From Methanomicrobiales archaeon (GTDB lineage Archaea > Halobacteriota > Methanomicrobia > Methanomicrobiales > Methanoculleaceae): 17,731 nucleotides of DNA. Made by a program: the position numbers and the translations under genes. The stretch is from the NCBI GenBank assembly GCA_019136335.1, contig JAGVUK010000240.1, positions 1 through 17,731 on the forward strand, in the 5' to 3' direction. The notes under the pieces are model-generated. The model was not told where the DNA came from and made no database searches. It saw only the letters and a program-made list of their open reading frames with translations. This document shows positions 12,981-17,731 of this stretch, in pieces (position 1 is the first letter of the stretch; every line of letters begins with the position of its first letter).

Positions 12981-13434
12981 CAGGCGGTTGACGATGCTCA
13001 CCTACGTGAGGTTCTGCCGGATGCATACCGAACGATTTGAGGATACGCCGGATCTGATCTCGGCTGTAAGATACACCAAACCGGGATTGAACCCGCTGCT
13101 GTGCCTCACTGATAGTCCAGTGATCCTGTTCGTGCAGGCACTCACGCAACTCCTCTTTCTGCCCGGATGAGAGTTTCGAGGGGTGTCCTCCAGCATACTT
13201 CGGGTTGAGGCCGGCGCGACCTTCGGCATTCCACCGCTCCTGCCAGTTGTATCCTGTTTGAGTGGTAACGCTCATGCTCTCTGCCGCCGAGGCAACACTC
13301 GCACCTTTATATCGCAGGCGGATAAAGAGCAGGCGGCGGAGTACTTCAGCCGATCCGTCGTGGTGCTTGATCCATTGTTCCAATACAGGAAGAGGGACGT
13401 GTTGTTTGATCGCGATCGGTTCCCAACTCGGCAT
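12973..13434 (-). CDS. IS630-family transposase, N-terminal HTH portion (remnant ORF)
   Basis: A 153-residue frame with the DNA-binding part of an IS630-family transposase: two helix-turn-helix units, VLRRLLFIRLRYKGASVASA with AESMSVTTQTGYNWQERWNA, then the linker AGLNPKYAGGHPSKLS, and a second unit, ISEAQQRVQSRFGVSYSRDQ with IRRILKSFGMH. It stops at PPDR just where intact homologues continue into the DDE domain; that continuation is found one frame away at 12645-12980. Some IS630 elements express two frames by frameshifting, but the downstream part here carries several stops, so this piece could make only a DNA-binding fragment. Codon use is less GC-rich than its neighbours, consistent with a mobile origin. 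Confidence 0.85.
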   Translation of the reverse strand: MPSWEPIAIKQHVPLPVLEQWIKHHDGSAEVLRRLLFIRLRYKGASVASAAESMSVTTQTGYNWQERWNAEGRAGLNPKYAGGHPSKLSSGQKEELRECLHEQDHWTISEAQQRVQSRFGVSYSRDQIRRILKSFGMHPAEPHVGEHRQPPDR

Positions 13435-13746
13435 AGATGCATCCCTTACAGATGAAATAAAAATTTAGTGTTGCAAACCGTATATTTGTGACGCCGCGCA
13501 GGCGGAAACGCAGGCCCGACATCCTGTTCCAATCCATCTTGATAGCGCTGGAGTGGTCCAACACGCTCACCGGGTGTGGCGCCGAGAACGACCAGCAGGT
13601 TGCTTTTTTGCGGTCGGGGCTTACAAAAATCGTCGGACGGAGGCAAGGGGCAGAGGTGCAGGATGTGACCTGCAATCGGCGAGAGATGTTTCACCAGGGT
13701 CACCCCAAAAGCAACCCTTTTCCCTTATCGCACAAGAGATCTGATA
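13435..13746. other. Upstream region of the NrpR-domain gene and outer end of the IS relic
   Basis: About 310 bases without a recognisable gene. It begins with an AT-rich patch (13450-13490) that may hold the IS end or old transposase promoter. Near the right side CCCTTTTCCCTTATCG (about 13715-13730) is the likeliest promoter for the 13747 gene, which would then have a short leader. Short frames here resemble nothing I know. Confidence 0.35.
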
Positions 13747-14493
13747 ATGCATGTCCCCCTGAAGTTCACCAACCACCGTATCGAGGAGTACGCGCTCAGG
13801 GTGACCTACCGCCCGGAGGAGAACGCCGGGACAATCATCTACAACCTCTCGCTCATCGAGAGCCGCGACCTCGAGTTTGCGCTCTCCGTCATGAAAGAGG
13901 CCCACCGGACGGGCATCACCATCAGCGACAGGATCCGGGTCGCCAGCCCCGGGGAAGAGGTCGGCGATTACACCGTGCCGGACGGCCGGCACGCCGTCTG
14001 CACGATGTGCAGTATCACCCTCGATGCCCTTCTCCTCCGGCGCGGCATCCCGGCAAACCCGATCGGGGGCGGGGTCGTCGAGATCGAGGCGCGAGTTCCC
14101 CGGCGGTTCACGAGCATGATCCTCTACCGTGACACCACGCTCGACCCCCTCGAGGTCCTGATCTCCCAGGAGGCCACGTCGATCCTCGACGTCATGCACC
14201 ACGGAAACGGCAACATCCTTGCAAACATCCGGGAGTGCCACATGGAGGCAGAACCGCTCGTGGGTACGGTGCTCGACGAACTCGCGGCTATCGGGTTCTC
14301 CGGCATCCTGGACGTCGGCGCCCCGAACGTCCCCCTGCTCGGGGTTCCGGTCAGCCCGCAGTACGTGGGGCTGGCGATGGTCGGGGGCACGAACGCGATG
14401 GCCGCCGTCAGGGAGGCCGGAAAGCCCGTCGTGACCCGGGCGCTCAAAGGACTGATCGATATCCGGGAGATGGGCTACCTCGAGGACTACTGA
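13747..14493 (+). CDS. NrpR-type regulatory domain protein without HTH (PF01995/DUF128)
   Basis: A 248-residue protein made of one NrpR regulatory domain. In NrpR, this domain binds 2-oxoglutarate and controls repression of nitrogen-fixation and glutamine synthetase genes. Seen: NAGTIIYNLSLIESRDLEFA (27-46), AVCTMCSITLDALLLRRGIP (83-102) and NPIGGGVVEIE, typical of the family, and a second half with ILANIRECHMEAEPLVGTVL, LGVPVSPQYVGLAMVGGTNA. The protein starts directly with the domain at ATG 13747; no winged helix precedes it, and none is encoded upstream. So it cannot bind DNA as NrpRI does; it may act as an NrpRII-like partner. Its stop overlaps the end of the convergent trmB gene by seven bases. 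Confidence 0.85.
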   Translation: MHVPLKFTNHRIEEYALRVTYRPEENAGTIIYNLSLIESRDLEFALSVMKEAHRTGITISDRIRVASPGEEVGDYTVPDGRHAVCTMCSITLDALLLRRGIPANPIGGGVVEIEARVPRRFTSMILYRDTTLDPLEVLISQEATSILDVMHHGNGNILANIRECHMEAEPLVGTVLDELAAIGFSGILDVGAPNVPLLGVPVSPQYVGLAMVGGTNAMAAVREAGKPVVTRALKGLIDIREMGYLEDY

Positions 14494-15278
14494 CCGGCTG
14501 CTGCCACCCACTCCGTGACGCTGTTGAGGTAGCGCCTGACGAATTGGACGAGCCCGGCAGACTCCGAGTAGAGCGCCGAAGGCTGCTCGCCGCTCGACCC
14601 CATCCAGACCAGCGCCCGGGCGTCGTCCACCAGGAAGACGCCGGAACTCTCGTGCCGCAGACCTTTTCCCGGCGGCGCGTGCGTCTCAGGATACGCGCCG
14701 AGCGGATGAGTGCGGACCCTGAACCGGGAAGGCTGCTCGCCCTTCCAGGTGTCGGTGACGATATCGACCCGCACTGAGTCGGGGACGGGTTCGAGCAATG
14801 CAAGCACGTGCTCCCGAAGGAGATTTTGGGCTACAAGCATCTCCACCCTCCGCTCCGCGCTCAGGAACATCCCGGCAAGACGGGCCCTGATGTTTTCCTC
14901 CCCGTAGATGGTCCAGATCAGTTCCTGGCTGCCCCGCGCTTCCGGCCTCTTCTCCCGGTAGAGCCTGTCAAGGGCCGTCCGGGCACTCTCCGCATCATTC
15001 TCGATCCGGCGCATGAGGTTCTCGATACCCTGGCCCGGGGGGATCGCGTCGAACCGTTTGGGCGTGGTGTGAGAGACGCTGACCAGTTCTTTCTGGACGA
15101 GCCGGTCGAGAACCGGGTAGACGGATGCGCGCGGCACCCCGGAAGTCTCATGGACCTCCGTCGCCGTCGCACCCGTCATCCTGAGGAGTCCGATGTATAC
15201 AAGAGCCTCATATTTTGTAAGTCCCAGCGATCTGAGAGATTCGAGGAGGTCGTTTGAAATATCCCGGGGAGCCTTCAT
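14487..15278 (-). CDS. TrmB-family transcriptional regulator
   Basis: A 263-residue regulator with an N-terminal winged helix (LRSLGLTKYEALVYIGLLRM, ATATEVHETSGVPRASVYPV, LDRLVQKELV; residues about 15-70), a helical linker rich in charged residues (ENDAESARTALDRLYREKRP), and a C-terminal TrmB effector/PLD-like domain (WTIYGEENIRARLAGMFLSA, RRVEMLVAQNLLREHVLALL, SSGVFLVDDARALVWMGSSG). TrmB proteins often sense sugars or other metabolites and control transport and glycolytic genes. The ATG has no ribosome-binding site; a TTTATT element near 15303 on this strand suggests a leaderless start. It is divergent from the COG1361-pgi operon, and a perfect inverted repeat lies in the shared promoter, so that operon and itself are the likeliest targets. 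Confidence 0.9.
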   Translation of the reverse strand: MKAPRDISNDLLESLRSLGLTKYEALVYIGLLRMTGATATEVHETSGVPRASVYPVLDRLVQKELVSVSHTTPKRFDAIPPGQGIENLMRRIENDAESARTALDRLYREKRPEARGSQELIWTIYGEENIRARLAGMFLSAERRVEMLVAQNLLREHVLALLEPVPDSVRVDIVTDTWKGEQPSRFRVRTHPLGAYPETHAPPGKGLRHESSGVFLVDDARALVWMGSSGEQPSALYSESAGLVQFVRRYLNSVTEWVAAAGQ

Positions 15279-15285
15279 CCATTAC

Positions 15286-15294
15286 ATATATATA
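15286..15294 (+). promoter_or_regulatory. TATA box for the COG1361-PGI operon
   Basis: TATATATAC, the strongest AT-rich element in the 63-base trmB/COG1361 interval. Spacing predicts transcription start at about 15315-15320, within the inverted repeat at 15312-15332. Confidence 0.65.
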
Positions 15295-15311
15295 CTGCCC
15301 GGCAATAAATG

Positions 15312-15332
15312 TTGTTGTTAAAAAAACAACAA
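15312..15332. promoter_or_regulatory. Perfect inverted repeat, probable TrmB-family operator
   Basis: TTGTTGTT (15312-15319), AAAAA, AACAACAA (15325-15332): 8-base arms matching exactly around five A. It sits between the TATA box and the start codon, over the predicted transcription start of the + strand operon, where a bound regulator would block initiation. Binding by the adjacent TrmB protein is inferred. Confidence 0.65.
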
Positions 15333-15341
15333 GGTGAAGAG

Positions 15342-16625
15342 ATGCGTTGGCAGCACGTACCGGTATTGATGCTCCTGCTGGCACTCCTGGCTGTGCCAGG
15401 GTCGGCGGCAGGGGCCAAGTACCTCTATGGAAATCCTGAACTCTCGGCAACGATCGCCGGCACCAATGAGTTCGCACCGGGTGCCGAGACCGGCCTGACC
15501 ATTATCATAGCGAATAGCGGCCTGAATACCCACAAGATCGTCGGCTCAACGATCGTCGCCCCCGACGACCAGCCGAACACCGCGAAACTGACTACCGTAG
15601 CGCTCAAGAGCAACGATACACCGTTCACCATCAAGACGGACCCCCAGTTCCTGAGCGACATCATGGGCGGCGCATCCCGGACCGCCACGTTCAACGTGAA
15701 GGTGGCAGACTCGGCGGCGCCGGGCACCTACGTCCTCCCGCTTGAGGTGACCTACACCCACCTGCAGGAGGCAGAAGAGTACGGGCCTGACACTCTCCGG
15801 TACAATTACCAGAAGAAGACCGAAACCCTGCCCCTGACCGTCCGGGTCACGCCCGGCCTCCGCGTCGAGGTCCTGGATGTGCGGTCCGAGTCGCTGAACG
15901 TCGGCACGGAAGGCTACGTCTCCATGACCTTAAAGAACATCGGGCACGACACGGCAAACAAGGCGGTCGCCAAGGTTGTCAGGAACGGGGCGAGCCCGCT
16001 CATCCCCACCGACGGCAACGCCTATATCGGGACGTTTGAGCCCGGAGAGACGGTGGACGTGAAGTTCAAGGTCGCGGTCGCCGACAGCGCCGAGCCGCAG
16101 TCGTACCCGCTGGACGTCGTGGTCGCCTACGAGGACTACGAGGAGAAGTCGACGGCCTCCCGGCCGGTGACGATCGGTCTTCCTGTCGGCGGCAAGATCG
16201 CCTTTGAGGTCGCCTCGCCGACGGTGACGCTCCACCCGGGCGGCAAGAGCATCCTTGAAATTGCGTACAGGAACACGGGAGCGGCAAAGGTCTACAACGC
16301 CCAGGCCCGGATCAGCGCCGTCGACCCCTTCACCAGCAGCGACGACACCGCCTACCTTGGCGACCTTGCTCCCGGCGAGACCGCGACGGCACGGTTCGAG
16401 GTGAGCATCGATGCCGACGCGACCTTGAAGGAGTACGGGATCGACTCTGAGATCCGTTACCGCGACGACCTCGACAACAGCAAGATATCGGATACCATGA
16501 AGGTGCGGGTCGCGCTCGAGAAGAAACAGGGCGCCCTCTTCACCAACCCGGTCTTCCTTGCCGCGATTGCGGCCGTCGTCATCGGAGCAGGGTATTATAT
16601 ATTCGTGTACCGTAAGAAAAAGTGA
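15342..16625 (+). CDS. COG1361-type S-layer/CARDB-like secreted, membrane-anchored protein
   Basis: A 427-residue extracellular protein. It has a signal peptide (MRWQHVPVLMLLLALLAVPG, cleavage near residues 24-26), about three immunoglobulin-like CARDB/NEW3 domains (roughly 30-170, 175-275 and 283-395), each with the pattern 'N-x-G ... LAPGET-xxxxF-x-V', and a C-terminal transmembrane helix (FLAAIAAVVIGAGYYIFVY) ending in RKKK that would anchor it to the cytoplasmic membrane. The start at 15342 is chosen over the frame opening at 15309 because GGTGA lies four bases before it and the signal peptide begins here. Archaeal COG1361 proteins are often coded with RND-type exporters; none is present. 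Its TGA overlaps the pgi ATG. Role: surface or adhesion/scaffold, unproven. Confidence 0.88.
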   Translation: MRWQHVPVLMLLLALLAVPGSAAGAKYLYGNPELSATIAGTNEFAPGAETGLTIIIANSGLNTHKIVGSTIVAPDDQPNTAKLTTVALKSNDTPFTIKTDPQFLSDIMGGASRTATFNVKVADSAAPGTYVLPLEVTYTHLQEAEEYGPDTLRYNYQKKTETLPLTVRVTPGLRVEVLDVRSESLNVGTEGYVSMTLKNIGHDTANKAVAKVVRNGASPLIPTDGNAYIGTFEPGETVDVKFKVAVADSAEPQSYPLDVVVAYEDYEEKSTASRPVTIGLPVGGKIAFEVASPTVTLHPGGKSILEIAYRNTGAAKVYNAQARISAVDPFTSSDDTAYLGDLAPGETATARFEVSIDADATLKEYGIDSEIRYRDDLDNSKISDTMKVRVALEKKQGALFTNPVFLAAIAAVVIGAGYYIFVYRKKK

Positions 16626-17347
16626 TGAACGGGTACTGGGACGGGCCTAAACCGGAACCGCAGGCAAGGACGATCGACGAGATGCGGGAGGTTCTTGCAG
16701 ATCCTGGCTGCACCTCCGGTCGGCCCCTCTATTTTATGTACCGGGATCTCGCCCGGAGCGAGAGCGACCGGGCGTGGCTCCGGCAGCAGCACGTCCGCTA
16801 CGATATCACCGTCATTCCCCCCGGGACTCTCTGCGGGGAGTACGTCAAGACAAAAGGGCACTACCACACCGTAAATCCCGCCGGGGTGCCTTACCCGGAG
16901 ATCTACGAGGTGCTTTCGGGGACGGGGCACTACCTCCTCCAGACCGAAGACGCCGGCGACGTGGTGATGATCGAGGGCACCGCCGGGGATAAGATCCTGA
17001 TCCCGCCGGGGTACGGCCACGTGACCATCAATCCCGTAAAGGCCGACCTCATGATGGCAAACCTCGTCTCGGCGGAATTTTCAAGCAACTACGGTCCCTA
17101 TGCAGAGAAGCGGGGCGCCGCTTACTATGAGATGGAAGGGGGGGCGCTGGTGAAGAACCCGTGCTACCCCGACGCGCCGCCGGTGCGCTACTGCAACCCG
17201 GTGGAGGTCCCCGACCTCGGCATCGAGAAAGGTGTCGGGCTCTACGACCTGATCGGCCGCCCCCGGTCGGTCGCCTTCCTCAACCACCCCGAACAGTTCA
17301 TGGAGATCTTCGCCGGCGTGACCGGCGGGTGCCTGCTGATGGAATAG
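16625..17347 (+). CDS. pgi: Glucose-6-phosphate isomerase, cupin type
   Basis: Interconverts glucose-6-phosphate and fructose-6-phosphate; the cupin-type archaeal enzyme unrelated to classical PGI. The 240-residue product carries the cupin motifs VKTKGHYHTVNPAG (H79, H81), PEIYEVLSGTGHYLLQ (E92) and IPPGYGHVTINP (H132), the expected metal ligands. The C-terminal part (about 180-240: VEVPDLGIEKGVGLYDLIGR) extends beyond the core cupin, as in other methanogen versions. ATG 16625 shares a base with the stop of the COG1361 gene (TGATG); a GTG one codon earlier in frame is less likely. The gene is thus translated with the surface protein and probably under the same TrmB-type control. In a methanogen the enzyme would serve gluconeogenesis, glycogen or surface sugar supply. 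Confidence 0.94.
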   Translation: MNGYWDGPKPEPQARTIDEMREVLADPGCTSGRPLYFMYRDLARSESDRAWLRQQHVRYDITVIPPGTLCGEYVKTKGHYHTVNPAGVPYPEIYEVLSGTGHYLLQTEDAGDVVMIEGTAGDKILIPPGYGHVTINPVKADLMMANLVSAEFSSNYGPYAEKRGAAYYEMEGGALVKNPCYPDAPPVRYCNPVEVPDLGIEKGVGLYDLIGRPRSVAFLNHPEQFMEIFAGVTGGCLLME

Positions 17348-17368
17348 AGGGGCGGGGGACCCGGACCT

Positions 17369-17731
17369 TCAGGCTCCCTTCCGCACCTCATCAAGGACCT
17401 GGCAGGCCCGGCAGGTCTTCCCGCACGGCTCCCCGCACCGTTCGCAGACCCGTATCCTCTCTTCCTGCGGCTTTGCCGGGTTCCGGAGGGCCTCGCCGAG
17501 GTTGACGACCGAGTACTTCGTCGCCGGGTGGTGGTAGGTGTAGTCGTCGAGGAGCCCCCGGACATCTCCCCGGAGGGCGCCGACCGCGTAGGGGCATCCC
17601 GCAAGGTCGAACCCCTCGACATGGAGGAAGGCGTAGAGCGCCACCTCACGTTCCGGTATGTACATAAACGGCTTGATCCGGGGGACCAGCCCTGCCACCT
17701 CCCGCACCGGGCGGGTGAGCCGGTAGGGGTC
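17369..17731 (-). CDS. TtuA/Ncs6-family tRNA 2-thiolation protein (TIGR00269-like), C-terminal part
   Basis: C-terminal 120 residues of a PP-loop ATP-dependent tRNA thiolase; the start and the ATP-binding SGGxDS motif lie beyond the right edge. The family segment PVREVAGLVPRIKPFMYIPE followed by REVALYAFLHVEGFDLAGCP, ALRGDVRGLLDDY and HPATKYSVVNLGEAL is characteristic of the TtuA/Ncs6 group. The C-terminus carries a zinc-finger-like cysteine set, RVCERCGEPCGKTCRACQ. These enzymes thiolate uridine in tRNA (position 34 or 54) using sulfur carriers; which position cannot be told. It converges on pgi across a 21-base gap. The stop is a TGA at 17369-17371. Confidence 0.88.
   Translation of the reverse strand, partial: DPYRLTRPVREVAGLVPRIKPFMYIPEREVALYAFLHVEGFDLAGCPYAVGALRGDVRGLLDDYTYHHPATKYSVVNLGEALRNPAKPQEERIRVCERCGEPCGKTCRACQVLDEVRKGA

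Larger units (their letters stand above)
12645..13434 (-). mobile_element. Decayed IS630-family insertion sequence
   Basis: Combines the intact HTH frame and the broken DDE part. I could not identify terminal inverted repeats or the flanking TA duplication, so the limits are only those of recognisable transposase sequence. It lies in the gene-poor tract between tRNA-Thr and the NrpR-domain gene. Confidence 0.7.

Noticed and set aside
12973..12985. Programmed frameshift joining the two IS630 transposase frames
   Set aside because: Possible for the family, but the downstream frame has three stops and lacks the C-terminal third, so frameshifting could not yield an active enzyme.
13446..13703. 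Minus and plus frames upstream of the NrpR-domain gene
   Set aside because: Neither gives a recognisable product or has a convincing start; both cross likely promoter DNA.

Overview
The window is archaeal and most like Methanomicrobiales (a Methanoculleus-type methanogen). It has high-GC coding DNA, euryarchaeal ribosomal proteins (S15, S3Ae), an F420H2 oxidase beside an MsvR-type V4R regulator, an NrpR-domain protein, a TrmB regulator, a cupin-type phosphoglucose isomerase, an archaeal phosphoglycerate mutase, and short or leaderless transcripts with TATA boxes and oligo-T ends. The genus is inferred from gene content and style; no search was run.

Layout. 1-404 (-): 5' part of apgM, running off the left edge. 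463-894 (-): cysteine-rich orphan. 1028-3587 (-): tight operon rps15 - RecJ-like DHH phosphoesterase - pcc1 - rps3ae. 3588-4165: gene-free DNA holding a decayed histidine-kinase C-terminus just before tRNA-Gly(CCC). 4399-6535: divergent msvR / fpaA pair sharing a repeat-rich operator. 6641-7240 (-): MFS transporter pseudogene broken across several frames. 7415-8488 (+): YbhN-type membrane protein. 8525-10778 (+): possible 22-codon leader ORF, ACT-DUF5612 protein, Sua5/YrdC and a nucleotidyltransferase, nearly contiguous. 10940-11605 (-): Cas4/RecB-like Fe-S protein. 11764-12060 (+): DUF3467 protein. 12134-12205 (+): tRNA-Thr(CGT), followed by a 1.5-kb gene-poor tract with a decayed IS630-family element. 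13747-14493 (+): HTH-less NrpR-domain protein, ending tail to tail with trmB (14487-15278, -). 15342-17347 (+): COG1361 surface protein and cupin PGI, overlapping at their junction. 17369-17731 (-): C-terminus of a TtuA/Ncs6-family tRNA thiolation enzyme, running off the right edge.

How genes fit together. Two steps of t6A tRNA modification occur in separate operons (Pcc1 of KEOPS; Sua5). Oxygen defence is represented by the F420H2 oxidase and its likely redox-sensing repressor. A TrmB-type regulator faces an operon joining an S-layer-type secreted protein to phosphoglucose isomerase, with a perfect inverted repeat lying where transcription of that operon should start. There is no CRISPR array, rRNA or intact mobile element. 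No clearly new system is evident; the least explained items are the TrmB-surface protein-PGI unit, the Cas4-like protein lacking an obvious E-x-K, the stand-alone NrpR domain, the leader ORF and three independent gene relics.
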